DNA from: Anisodus tanguticus
Lineage: Eukaryota > Streptophyta > Magnoliopsida > Solanales > Solanaceae
Assembly: GCA_034509755.1 (NCBI GenBank)
Contig: CM067557.1
Location: 15,422,001 to 15,486,000, forward strand
DNA: 64,000 nt
Direction of reading: 5' to 3'
The number at the start of each line of letters is the position of its first letter. Positions within the stretch are counted from its first letter, which is position 1. A model generated the notes under the pieces. The model saw nothing but the letters and a program-made list of their open reading frames with translations. It was not told where the DNA came from and did not search any database. The translations under genes and the position numbers were made by a program. Positions 22,299 through 33,700 of this stretch are shown one piece after another.

Positions 22299-22496
22299 TC
22301 AACAGTATGGGTCTAGTGACTCAGAGGGTAATAGAGACTTATGATAGTCTAAATCTTTTCTAGCTTGATTTAACTCTTTTATAAGTCTACTCTTTTCTGC
22401 TATACATTCTAATTTTATACGATTAGCTTTCCTAATTCTATCAAAGGAAGGATGGGTATTCATGAAAATACGGAAAAGATGTTTAAGGTGTTTCAA
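22299..22496 (-). pseudogene. EPRV small 5' ORF (- arm)
   Basis: 65-residue frame, near-identical to 16900-17112 but with an earlier stop. It lies between the leader with the primer site and the movement protein, confirming the order primer site, leader, small ORF, movement protein. Confidence 0.5.
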
Positions 22497-22945
22497 TTTT
22501 GGTGACTACTATCCTTAGAGATATTGTTCTATTGGTTGGAGATTATTGATATTTCGTATTGTTCCTAACTTTATCTGAACCTTAGCGATTACTTCTTGTT
22601 TTAACTAATCGTTCTCTAGTCTATAGTAAAAGGTAGGTGTCTTCTTTCCTAAGTGATCTTGGCGACGGGATTACCAAATCGGATCCGGCTCTATCCTTGA
22701 GCTAATCCAACGGTAGATTCAGGATAGCCAACGTCTAATCCGGGAATTATTCGGATACCTCAACTATGTGAAAGAGAATAACAACCTTATACTGAGGACT
22801 TAAGAACACTAGTTCTAAACTAGAAATAATAACAAGGTGGAGATGAAGGTGAATAGTAACAAAGAATCAAATAATCAAAACCTCTAGACAATGGTGCTCA
22901 AAGGCAGTAGTATAAGTTTAGCTACTCATGCTTAAAGACAACATG

Positions 22946-22957
22946 GCTCTGATACCA
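22946..22957 (-). promoter_or_regulatory. EPRV tRNA-Met primer binding site
   Basis: The - strand reads TGGTATCAGAGC, complementary to the 3' end of plant initiator tRNA-Met. This is the primer site used by all caulimovirids for minus-strand synthesis, and by convention position 1 of the genome. It lies 190-200 nt downstream of the - arm TATA box. The + arm starts inside the leader and lacks it. Confidence 0.9.
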
Positions 22958-23033
22958 TAAAAAGAATCAGAGATAATACTGATAAAAATAGTAGAAATAA
23001 TAGGAAAAGTAGCAAGATAATAAACTTACAAGT

Positions 23034-23039
23034 TTTATT
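23034..23039 (-). terminator. EPRV poly(A) signal AATAAA (- arm)
   Basis: AATAAA on the - strand, between TATA box and primer site, matching the + arm arrangement. Confidence 0.6.
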
Positions 23040-23148
23040 TCAAACAAGCATTTGTACAAAAGAGAGAATTGCAGTGGTAGTAGTAGTTGTAAGAAATTTA
23101 AAGTGAGGGTCAAATTTTGGATGCCCTTTCCATTACATCTTGAGAGCC

Positions 23149-23155
23149 TTATATA
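23149..23155 (-). promoter_or_regulatory. EPRV promoter TATA box (- arm)
   Basis: TATATAA on the - strand in the same GGCCTATATAAGGCTC context as 21034. It directs transcription leftward, towards the + arm promoter. Confidence 0.7.
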
Positions 23156-23229
23156 GGCCTCTGAGAAGATTAAAGTATCGTCCTAATTTTACAAGTAGAC
23201 GATGGAAAGAGAATGGCTTCTGATTTTTT

Positions 23230-23370
23230 GAAGAGTCAAGTGCCCTTTCCTATTCATGTGGGGTTGGCCTTTGCTTGTTTGAAAGGTCAAGTACCTTTTC
23301 CTGTTCATGTGGGGTCAGCTTCTGCTTTTCTGAAAGGTCAAGTGTTATTTCCTGTTCATGTCAGCTTTTG
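23230..23370 (-). repeat. EPRV intergenic tandem repeats (- arm)
   Basis: Three copies of the unit seen at 20815-20965, in reverse orientation (GTCAAGTGCC, CCTGTTCATGTGGGG). Confidence 0.8.
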
Positions 23371-23381
23371 CCTTTTCCTTT

Positions 23382-24599
23382 TCAGATTCCCTTCAGATAT
23401 GCTTGCGCTATTCCTGTAGGGTCTAGCATGTCACCGTTGTCGGGCTCGCTAGTGCTGGAAGATGCTGATTCAATTAATTCCAATAACTGATTTTGTTCTG
23501 TGTTATCATCCAATTGCTTAAGGATGCCGCCATAACCTATGTCAGAGCCGTTAGTTTCAACAATCATAGAAGCGTCTGGATTTGGGATTCCTAGACATGG
23601 AAGTTTTTGGATTATTTCTTTTATCTTTTTAACAGCTCTGGTTTGTTCTTCAGACCAGGGGATTGGGTTTTTTCTAAGCCGTTTATAAAGGGGCTCGCAG
23701 ATTTTTCTGATAATTGGAATAAAGTCTGCTACATAATTAATGCTTCCTAAAAATCTTTGTAACTGGGTTTTATCTAGTAGTTCATCAGGGAACTTGGTTG
23801 AGAACTCGATGGCTCTGCAGATTGGTTTATAGGTTCCTTGATAAAGGTCATGGCCTAGGAATCTTATAGAGGTTTGAAAAAGCTTTAGTTTCTTGGCGCT
23901 AACCGCTAAACCATTTATTTTAATTACCTTTAAAAAAAGTGTTGATATGTTTAAAGTGCTGATCTACTGTTTCTGAAAAGATAAGGACATCGTCTATATA
24001 GATGATAGAGAAAAGACTGTACGGGTTGAATATGTTATTCATATTATTTTGAAATTCTGAGGGGGCATTTTTTAGTCCGAAAGGCATTACGTTCCACTCA
24101 TATTGTCCAAAGGGACATTGAAGGCGGTTTTATACTTATCCTTTTCATCTATCTATATCTGCCAGAATCCTAACTTCATATCAGATTTACTATAGATGTT
24201 TGCTTTGTAGGTTCTTTTTAAAAGGTCTCTTTTATTAGGGATTGGGTACCTTATCCATTTTAAAATCTGATTAAGAGGTTTATAGTTAATAACTAACCTT
24301 GGGGCTCCTCTTTCCTTTTCGGCACTGTTGTTGACATAAAAGGCGGAGCAACTCCATGAGGATTTGGAGGGTCTGATAATTTTCTTTTGTAATAAGTCAT
24401 TTATTTCCTTTTTACAATATTCCATAAGCTCGTGATTCATTTGAATTGGTCGAGCTTTGGTGGGAATAATCTCCTCATTAAAATTATCTAGATAGGGTAG
24501 TTGTACCATATGCTTTTTTCTTTCCCAGAAGGCATTAGGTAAGTCGGAACAAATTTCTTTCTCAATCTGAGAACTTAAGCTCTTTATCCTTTCTGCCAT
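23382..24599 (-). pseudogene. EPRV RT/RNase H fused to ORF4 tail (- arm)
   Basis: RT reads from the ATG at 24599 leftward, with 24599-24153 open and equal to the + arm RT start. The remainder to about 23520 is in broken frames and includes the catalytic region near 24000. At about 23515 the RNase H start (IGYGGIL) jumps to the last ~45 residues of ORF4. About 1.5 kb present in the + arm (about 19166-20676) is deleted. The small frame 23567-23382 is therefore a chimera, not a gene. Confidence 0.8.
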
Positions 24600-25255
24600 A
24601 TGCACTTGACCTTTTGAAAAAGCAAAGGCCAACCCCACATGAACAGGAAAGGGCACTTGACTCAATAATTTGTTCAATGTTAGAACTCTCTGGTTCTAAT
24701 TTTGGTTGGGTGATAGCATCGAAGTACCATTCATCTTTTGATAAAATTTAATTCCAGTCGAGCATTTTGGGGACAAAGATATTGCTATGCTCTTGGTTTG
24801 CTTCCATGAGCATAGTAACTCCCTTGTTACTTATCATCTTAGCTTTTGGAGCTAAGGTAGTCTTCATTAATCTGTAACAAATTCTATATATAACAACTAT
24901 TTCTTTAGTGTTTATTTTGTTGTTCATATTTTTAGTTTTGATGTTTAATGTCAGAGTATCCATAACGTTCTGATCATTGATATCAATAGAGAAGTTTGGG
25001 TAATAATTAAAGTATACCAGACCTCTGGCCAGGTTACTTTGCAAGACCCCTAATAGGGAGTCCTCGATGTTTAATAACCTGGCGTCTCTTAGTAAGAGAC
25101 AGATAGGTGTGTCTAAACCTAACTGGTATAAAGGTTTGACAGCTACTTGGACGAGTCCTATATGAAGAAAATTATAATCTTTTTTATAATTATTTATATG
25201 TTGGGCCGCTAATAGCTTAATATTCTCTTTTGAGTTATTGATAGCTACTGTGCAC
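24600..25255 (-). pseudogene. EPRV movement protein, second - arm copy
   Basis: Movement protein again on the - strand, its N-terminal quarter cut off at about 25255, where LTR-end sequence begins. Open part 25044-24748. It joins RT through the same reversed intergenic repeat (24600-24660) as in the + arm, so this joint predates the inversion or duplication. Confidence 0.78.
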
Positions 25256-25352
25256 TCACCTTAGAATAATTAGGTGGCGACTCATCAACAACATTGAATC
25301 AACACCAGGGGATTCGACCGGTGTCGACGCCGGGTTTAAAACGGCGCGCACA
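25256..25352 (+). mobile_element. Remnant of the element 1 LTR end
   Basis: 97 bp equal to 11161-11257 (CCTTAGAATAATTAGG to GGCGCGCACA), directly followed by gypsy element 2 exactly as at 11258. The left border with viral DNA has a TCAC overlap shared by both partners. Confidence 0.9.
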
Positions 25353-25360
25353 AACAATCG

Positions 25361-26450
25361 ATGAGAAATATATGGGTCCCAAAGAAGCCCACTGGCAAAG
25401 AGGAAGCCACAAGGACCTCTGTGTTTGATCGGTTATGCAGCTTACGTGACATCTATGAGGACACAGACAGGCAGCCAGCTGGAAGAAGTTTTTGCGGCCG
25501 TACTTATAAACCAGAGCACATTGCTCGGGAACTTCACAAACAGCACCTGAAATTCAAAAGGGACCTAGTAGACCCCGGGAACAGGCTTGGAGGGCAAGCA
25601 TGGCAACCAGTCGATGAGAAGCCGAGCGTGCCCCAGATAGACGAGGAACCACACCCCCACAGCTAAACAGAGGGTGGCTGAGTTCAACGTAAAAAAATGT
25701 GTTTCTTCCTTGCGTATCAAAGAGAGGGATAAAGGTCAGTTGAGACCCTAGAGGATGATCAAGCGAACCACCAATATAGAGGAAGGGAGGTGGTTCATCA
25801 ATCAGGCTTCTGGAAAGAAAAAGGCACCACCGAGTGTCGTATCCAGGACTCAGAAAAGAAGGATGTAGTGTGCCAAAGCCTTGCGCCAGATGAAGCAAAC
25901 GTTGCACATGATATCCATCGCTAAGGCAGCCGATAAGCAGGAAATTCCTGAGTCTGCCGTAGTTGAGGCTATCAAGCGGGCATTCAGTTCAATCTCTTCA
26001 GAGACAGTGTTGCATGAAGAAGAAGATGTGGACCAACCAGAGCTGAATATGCAGCCTGATGACAACCCGATTGTGGAACCCCGACGGAAGATTACTATCT
26101 TGAAGGAATCCCTAGCCGAGACAGTTCCATAGATCGCGTAGAGGATCCAAGCATTAGAACCTCAGCCGGTTCCTATATGCCTCCAGGAGATGGAAGATAT
26201 TAACTTCTCGTCAATCAAATTGGATGAGGTAGGAGACTCCATCCTTGATTTATTTAAGCATGATTCAGTCGATGAGATTTGGGCAGCTATTGAAATGGTC
26301 AGCCTGATTCCATGTGAGTTCTGGGCCGGCCATTCTACGCTGGATAGCCTAGAAGGTGATGTGTGTGTAGAAGACATTGAATGGGAAACTATAGCCGATA
26401 CCACAGCTAGGGATGCTTTGAGAACTGTATTTGGTGCACCTACAGAATAG
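25361..26450 (+). pseudogene. gag-protease linker, element 2 copy B
   Basis: Open pieces 25361-25666, 25881-26132 and 26190-26450. Same content as copy A, with GRSFCGRTYKPEHIARELHK in the first piece. The third piece (acidic, ending in FGAPTE before TAG) is intact here but broken in copy A. It directly precedes the protease. Confidence 0.65.
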
Positions 26451-26753
26451 ATGGTTAAACACCTCAAACCTCTCTATGTTAAGGCCTACATTAATGGCAA
26501 AGTTATCAGCCGAGTGTTTGTCGACAATGGGGTTGTGCTGAATGTGATGTTGCAGCTTACTTTGAAAGGCCTCAACAAAACCAGGGAGGATCTCATCCCA
26601 ACTAACATGAAAATGTCTAGCTTTATGGGAGAGGCCTCTGAAGCTTTGGGAATTTTAGTAGCAGAAATCACCGTAGGTCCTAAGACGGTCATATCTGCCT
26701 TCTTTGTAATAGATGGCAAAACGTCTTATGCCATTCTATTGGGCAGAGACTAG
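26451..26753 (+). CDS. Aspartic protease domain, element 2 copy B
   Basis: A 100-residue open frame: YVKAYINGKVISRVFVDNG, with the active-site Asp followed by Asn-Gly rather than Thr/Ser-Gly, then hydrophobic strands and ILLGRD at the end. Retropepsin fold by these motifs. A TAG replaces the Trp that normally follows LLGRD. It is a former polyprotein domain, so ATG at 26451 need not be a start. The Asn at the active site is shared with copy A. Confidence 0.75.
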   Translation: MVKHLKPLYVKAYINGKVISRVFVDNGVVLNVMLQLTLKGLNKTREDLIPTNMKMSSFMGEASEALGILVAEITVGPKTVISAFFVIDGKTSYAILLGRD

Positions 26754-26781
26754 ATTCACACCAGCCAATATCTTCCTTCTA

Positions 26782-28452
26782 CCATGCATCAAAAGCTCAT
26801 TTTCTGGGAAGGAGACAAGATAGAGATCGTCCCAGCCGATGATAACCCATTTCAAGCAGGGGTTAAGAACTTAGAGGTTGCCTTATATTCACCCTATGTG
26901 GCTCCCGTAGCTATCATGGAGAAATACGAAGAATGATCTTTGGAATACTGCAATCTTACTCCATGAGGTTTTGAAATAAAATAATTAGCCGAACCACGGC
27001 TTACCTTGGAAGAGCTAGATGATTGAGGAGACCCAAATCATACATGATCTGTGGCATTGGCTGACTGCTCTAAGTTCTAAAGCAAGGATAGCTGAGGCAT
27101 TACAGGTAGAGGACTACAACAAAGAACCAACACCGACAGCCGATGACATTGAGTTGCGGATAAAACTTGAACCGCCAATAAGAAGGGCTATGCCTAGTTT
27201 TGAGTCTCAGGATCCCTTAGAAGATGTCAACTTGGGTACCGAGGAAGTCCCTTAGCTAACATATATTAGTGGTTTGCTGAAGGAGAAGGATAAACAAAGC
27301 ATAACGGCTGTTCTACTGTAGTATAAGGACTGCTTCGTGTGGGATTATCATGAGATTCCTGGGCTGGCATGTACTTTGGTGGAGCATATATTGCCAATTA
27401 AGGAGGGTTTCACACCTCATAAACAACTGTCCAGAAGATATCACCCTCAATTGATGACTCAAATAAAAGCCGAGATTGAACGGATGCTGAAGGCTAGGTT
27501 CATCAGAACGGCTAGGTATGTGGAATGGTTGGCAAATATTGTGTCACTCAAAAAGAAAAATGGCAAGGTTCGAGTATGTATTGACTACAGAAACCTAAAT
27601 CTAGCTACTCTCAATGATGAATACGTCATGCCTATAGTCGATATGCTGATCGATTCGACAGTCGCCAATGGTGTGCTGACATTCATAGATGGATACTCCG
27701 GCTATAATTAGATAGCAGTAACCGATAAGGACATTCACAAGACTGCTTTTAGGTGTCCAGGAGCCTTGGGCATTTACGAGTGGGTAGTTATGTCGTTCAG
27801 TCTGAAGAATGTTGGTGCTACTTATCATAGGGCAATGAACACCATTTTTCATGATTTGATTGACAAAATGGTGGAGGTCTACAGTGATGATGTGGTGGTG
27901 AGGTATAAGGACTTCAAAGATCATTTAGTCGATCTTGAACAAGCACTAAAAAGAATGAGGATTCATAGTCTAAAAATGAATCCAGCCAAGTGCATGTTTG
28001 GAGTATCTGCTGGCAACTTCCTTGGCTTCTTAGTACATAAAAAGGGTATTGAGATAGATCATAACAAAGCCCGGGTAGTAATGGAATCTGCACCACCCAG
28101 AACAAAGAAGAAGTTACAGAGCCTGTTAGGAAAGATCAACTTCCTAAGGAGGTTCATATCTAATGCAGCGGGCAAGATGAAGGCTTTCTCACCTTTACTT
28201 AGGCTTAAAGGGTTAGAAGAACTAGTATGGGGACCGGAACTGCAAGATGCATTTAACCAAATTAAAAAGGCCTTAGCAACTCCTTTTGTGTTGGTACCTC
28301 CTATGCCAGGGAAATCGTTTAAATTGTACATCTCGACTGCAGATTTGTCTATCGGTTGCATGTTAGCACAGAATGTCGATGATGGAACCGAAAGGAAATT
28401 TACAACCTCAGTCGAATGCTCAATGAGGCTGAAACTAGATATACCCCTATAG
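26782..28452 (+). pseudogene. Reverse transcriptase, element 2 copy B
   Basis: Open pieces 27019-27255, 27337-27711 and 27766-28452. Motifs: RVCIDYRNLNLA, TFIDGYSGYN, MSFSLKNVGATYHRAMN and the catalytic box VYSDD (YSDD at 27880-27891), both Asp kept. TAG at 27709 splits the palm domain. The last piece runs into RNase H (LYISTADLSIGCMLAQ) and is ended by a frameshift near 28415. Differs from copy A by a few percent. Confidence 0.87.
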
Positions 28453-29110
28453 AGAAGCTTTGTTTGTATTTATTCTATACTTGTACAAAACTTGAACATT
28501 ATTTAATGCCACATGTGATTCACGTTTTGTGCAAAATTGACATCATCCGGTACTTATTGAATAGACCTGTTTTACAAGGACTACTAATGAAATGGGCAAT
28601 CAAGCTCACTACATTTCCTCTCGAGTATAGGCCACTCAGGGTTGTCAAAGGTTAGGCGTTAGCCAATTTCTTGGCAGATCACCTTTGTGTAGATGCGGAG
28701 GACCCATGCACCCCCTTTCCTGCGTGTATGGACATCATCCCTTTAAGCTAACTTTTGATAGGTCAAGAACCCAGAAAGGAGTCGGAGCTAGAATGCCGAT
28801 AACTAATCCTAGAGATAAAATATGGAGGTTCTCTTATCGGCTAGATTTTGAATTAACAAATAACCAAGTTGAATACGATGCTCTCATCGTAGGACTCAAA
28901 CTCCTAGTCTCTATGAAGGCGAAGTGCATCAAGATTCTGGAGACTCTCAGCTGGTTATCAAACAACTGGCTGGTGAATATAACTGCAAAGATCCGAATTT
29001 GTTGGCCCGTTACAGAACGGCTAGCAGGTTGCTTAGTGGGTTCGCATCAGCTACATTAAGTTATGTTCCCAGGGGCATGAATGTTGAGGCTAACGACTTA
29101 GCACAAGAAG
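28416..29110 (+). pseudogene. RNase H and second RNase H, element 2 copy B
   Basis: 28416-28655 continues the first RNase H (ETRYTPIEKLCLYLFYTC), ending FPLEYRPLRVVKG before TAG. From about 28735 the second RNase H reads with ELTNNQVEYDALIVGLKLL (catalytic Glu) and, after a frameshift near 28935, GDSQLVIKQLAGEYNC (Asp) and SYVPRGMNVEANDLAQEAS (C-terminal Asp region). This part is missing in copy A. Confidence 0.8.
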
Positions 29111-30453
29111 CTTCTCGCTTTAGGAAGTCGCTACTCACTCTAGAATATGATGAGATGCCAGCCGAAATGCTAGCCATGGACCAGATCGACTCATGGAAGC
29201 AGGTGTTAATCGGTTTCTTAAAAGATCATTCCACTTGCAATGACCTTAGGGTCAAGAGGTGGGTCTTGAAGTATGTGCTCATTGATAATGATCTTTATAA
29301 AAGAAGCATAAATGGTGTGCTACTGAGGTGTATTGATAAGGCAGAGGCCTTAAGAGTTATGGGAGAAGTTCATGAAGGAATTTGTGGATCATACAAAGCT
29401 GGGCCAATGATGAAGTGGTTGATTTATCGCCATGGCTATTATTGGCCTACCATCACGGCAGATTGCTTTCAATACGCAAAAATGTGTGAAGAGTGTCAGA
29501 GACATGGACCAATCCAATGGGTACCAGCCGAGTTATTGTACCCGATCGTGAAGCTCTGACCTTTTAGAGGATGGGCTATGGACCTCTACGGCAGGATTCG
29601 CCTATAATTAGCGAAAGGACATAATTTCATTATTGTGGCTACCGATTACTTCACTAAATAGGTAGAGGCACAACCGATGAAGAGGGTTCATCAGACAAAT
29701 GTGTTCCAGTTTATCCAACACCAGATCATATATAGATATGGTACTCCTGAAACGATTACAACCGATCAAGGGACAATGTTCACTGGTTCTAAAGTGGCAG
29801 CCTTTGCGAAGAAATTTAGGATCAAGATGATCACATCCTCACCTTATTATACACAGGCGAATGGACAAGCCGAGGCAGCTAACAAGCTTATTGTGGACAT
29901 AATCAGCAAAAATGTGGAGGATACCCCGGCAGTATGACATCTCACTTTGGATGAATCTATTTGGAAAATCAGAAACTCTAAGTCTACAACTACTTGGGCA
30001 ACACCTTATCGGCTAACCTATGGCCAAGATGCAGTGTTGCCCTTGGAGATTAATGTTAAGTCATTAAGAGTGCCAAACAAAATTCTTTAATCTTAGAAGA
30101 ATATTAACAAACCATGCTAATGAAGTTAGATCAGCTAGATCAAGATCGATTGATGGCCCTGATAATAATAGAAGCTGGTAAACGAAAAATGGCCAAAGCA
30201 TACAACAAACATGTTAAGCCTAAGAGGTTCGCCCGAAGGAGACTTGGTTTGGAAAACTGTGTTGCCGCTTGGAATGAAAGATAGTATATTCGGAAAATGG
30301 TCGCCAAATTGGGAAGGACCCTTCGTAGTAAGACAACGGATTGCTGGCAACACATATCGACTAATAGACATGCATGATGAAGAGCTTGACAGAAGCGTAA
30401 ATGGCAAATACTTAAAAAAGTATTACCCTTCGATTTGGAGTATGCATGAGTAA
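29111..30453 (+). pseudogene. Integrase, element 2 copy B
   Basis: The zinc domain runs through HEGICG and CEECQRHG (about 29370-29500). In the core, Asp lies in VATDYFTK (a TAG follows at 29659), Asp in TTDQGTMFTG and Glu in NGQAEAANK, all inside or near the open frame 29677-29937. The C-terminal domain is in 30211-30453 with GKWSPNWEGPFVVRQRIAG. Stops at 29558, 29607, 29659 and 29935 break it, but the DDE residues remain. Confidence 0.85.
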
Positions 30454-30665
30454 ACAACTACGACAGATCGGCTGCTTGGCCGCACAGAAGAAACTAATTC
30501 CATTCGATTTGGGGAATACATGAATGAATGATAGCCACAGCCCAGTTACAGTCATATAAAAAGGCGAAAAGTATGTCCCTTCGATTTGGGGAATGCAAGG
30601 GTAAACAATAGCCACAGACCGGCTGCCTAATCATAAAAATATACCCTTCAATTTGGGTCAATGAA
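30412..30665 (+). repeat. Imperfect ~75-bp tandem repeats after pol, copy B
   Basis: The same four degenerate CCCTTCGATTTGGGG units as at 14772-15020, with some substitutions. Confidence 0.8.
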
Positions 30666-30734
30666 ACTAGGAAGCCAAGTTGGTTGGCGTTTCACAAGTT
30701 GGAGGTTACACTACATTATCAGTTATAAAAGTCT

Positions 30735-33700
30735 CAGGATTAGCTGAATCTACGGTTGCTTGGTCGTCTGTGGTAGCCACAGTCTCTTTTGCATCCTCAG
30801 CTGCACCAACAGCTACTACCTCATCCGCTCCTACTTCTTTTGGGACTCCCTTCCCGCATCCAACAAAGGCTCAGCCACTACAACTGATGGGGTCTCGATA
30901 AAAGCTTGAGTGTCAACCATTAGAGTGTCATCTAGCTGTTGTTCGGCTTCTAACAATACCTCCATGAGAATGTCGGCTGACAACTGAGCAACGAGATTAA
31001 CTGACAAAAGTGTAATCATAATCGAAGAATAAGCTCTCTCGGATACCACTTTGGAAAAACTAACAGGAAGTGTTGGCATTACTTGAACAAGTTTGTTTTT
31101 CCATGTAGTCCACTCATTCTCCAGTTGGGCCAACCATTCACTGCCCGCTTTCTGATCCAATTCCCAAACTACTTGTTGGTTACCGAGCTCCCAGATCTTG
31201 TTATCTAAATGAATGCCCTACCAAAACAAAGAAGAGCTAAGGGAATCTTGGGCCTTAATAGTTGATTCCAAGGCGCCTATAGATGGAGTAATAGCTTATA
31301 TATCCTCCTGAATCCACTCCAAATTGGCTCGCAGTTTTGACAGCTGCTCCTGCAAGACATTCCTTTGGCTGACATTCTGCTGCCTTTCTGCATTCACCTC
31401 ATTGAAAGAAGTCTGAATGTGGTTCTTCTCTTATCGAAGAGACCCCAAGTGTTGCAGAGCAGCGACCGCCTCATCATAGATATCTTTGGCCATTTTGTGT
31501 AAAGCAAATAAGTCACTTAGAGCCAAATCCATATCATTATAGGCGGTTGCCAAAACTGGGGAATCCTTCGCTTCTTCTAACAATCGGAACAGAGAAGTCC
31601 TCAAAGCATGGACTTCTTTTTTACTAGTCGGGATTCCCCTGACAAGAGACTCCTCAACTCGCTTTCGGTGAATGCCAACAGGAGAAGATAGTGAACGTGC
31701 AATGTCAACTGAGCCAAAATAATACAAAAGTACGTTTTCAGGGATGATCTCGGCTGGCACTTCTGAGTCATCAATTGGGTTGGTTTCAGTCGAGGGAATA
31801 CCTCCATCCGTCTCCTATAGAGAAAGGACATGTTTAGAATAGAGGCAAGGGTTTGGAAACAATGAAGGACTAAGCATAAGAGAAATAATATACCATTACA
31901 GCTGCATCAACGTAAAAATCTTCGGCTACCTTGACAAGAGAAATTTTGGCCTTGAGGACAGCCGATAATAGATCCTATGGATGTTTGGAAGCATAATCTA
32001 AAGAGGATGACCCGCTAGTATGAAGAGGGGCATCGAACGTTTTCTGCAGCCGTTTGCGTCTTATTAGTGGTGGTCCCTGAAGGGCAAACAAAAAACATGA
32101 ATATCGAAAAATAGACGATGCAAAGGTATTTAATCTAGACAAGGGATATACCTCGATTTCCTCCCCTTCCTCAATAGAAACATGAACTCTGGTTCTATGG
32201 GATTCTTCATCACTACGATATCGGATGACAACCCCCCTGCTTCGCCTGGGTTGCTTGGGAACAGATTTCCTAGGTGACGGGGATTCGTTGTTAGAAGCGG
32301 TTTCCAGATCGACAAACGCTGGGGGGTGGAGTCGCTGAAAGACACATAAGAGATGTTAGTTGAAAATTCACAAGAATAATCTGGCCGACATATATGTAGA
32401 AAACAATTTACCTTTTCTCTTCGTTTGCCGCAACCTGATAGAAGACCTTGAGGTAGCAGGTCTAGCCGATTTAAGGGGAGCAGCTCTCGATGAGGCCTCT
32501 TTCGTCCACGGTTTAGAGGTTTTTTGGGTCTTCTTTTTTCTTTAACAGGACTAGCCGATCACAGTAGACATCTAGAGGAGACTGGAAGAATTTTTCTTGT
32601 TCGTGTTCCACCAATCATCAAAAGCGATAGTTGTATTTGCTCTTGTAGGAAACATCTGCCAGTCAAATAGGACGAGCCTATCAAGATTGTGATCGACTAT
32701 TTTCCTTGCCTGTTTTGCATCAAGAATGCAGCGTTGAGTTGAACTAACAATATTGCGGTGAGGCCATGGTACGTGCTGAGTGAGACCGAATTGCCTTGCC
32801 ATAAATTTTGGCCGATAAGGCTCCATAGTCAGTTTATTGTTCCTAGAAGTGGGCTTCAAGCCACTCAATATATCTCTAGCCGTAAGAATACGCCCCTCTG
32901 TGAGGGACATAGTTTTCCGCTGGGAGAATGTAAGGTTGTCATCGGCTACTTGACGGACCCAATCGGGGGTGGCCCATCTTTTAAGGACGGGTTGCCAATC
33001 TGTGTAATGGTCTCAAGACAGACCATGCAGGGTGGAGACCGCACTGAAAGCATCCTGGGGCACGAGGGGTGTTTTCTTAAGAGTATCAGCTAGCACCGGT
33101 GGGTTTAATGGAAAACGGCGGTCGTCAAAATCATCAGGAATAAACTCCAGGGAATACAAGGTGATCCACAACTGAAGGAACCACAGGGGACCGACTAAGG
33201 TATCCAGATTTCTGGAGTCCCTTAACCTTGCTTGGGCATCGCCAAGAGCCATATAAAGATAAGTCAGGAAGAGAGATGCCCAGCTGACATCTTCCCCCGA
33301 AACGGCTAGCGCCACATAAATTTCCAATTCCTTCAAAATTGCACAAGATCCTGTGCAGACAAAATATCGGTTGAACCAAAAGAGCAGGAAAACATGATGA
33401 TCGGCATCGTCGACTGGAAAAGGAGATATTCAACTGTTATTGGTCATGAAGTGGCCATAGCCGGAAGAAGTCTTTTAAGACCTTGATGCCCAAGTCGGCA
33501 ACATCTATATCACCTAAGACAGGCGCTTTGACTCCCAGTATATGGAGGCCAAGTATCACCATCACGTCGAGCAGTGTAGGGGTCACCGTTCCCTAGGGGA
33601 AAACAAATGCGTTGGCAGTGGTCGACCAGTAACCAAGGAAAGCGTATATGAGACCAATGTTACATGAGAGATCAAACTCCGATAGCGCAATGGCGTCATA

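Larger units (their letters stand above)
16761..25255. mobile_element. Endogenous pararetrovirus (Caulimoviridae), rearranged inverted array
   Basis: Contains caulimovirid movement protein, RT/RNase H, a C-terminal ORF4 (inclusion-body/transactivator position), intergenic repeats with TATA and poly(A) signals, and a tRNA-Met primer site. The + arm (16761-21228) runs leader, small ORF, movement protein, RT, ORF4, promoter. A mixed joint (21229-21414) leads to a - arm (25255-21415) containing more than one genome length in circular order. The arms are near-identical over shared parts. No integrase is present, as expected for passive integration. The gene order is most like solendovirus-type Solanaceae EPRVs, but the genus is an inference. 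All genes are broken or partial. Confidence 0.9.

Noticed and set aside
16761..25255. Possibility that the viral block is a recently integrated, complete virus
   Set aside because: Coat protein/protease region missing, several frame breaks in every gene and inverted rearranged arms. It is a defective fossil copy.
30680..30901. + strand Ala/Thr/Ser-rich frame
   Set aside because: Lies opposite an exon of the antisense accessory gene, which has better coding character on the - strand.
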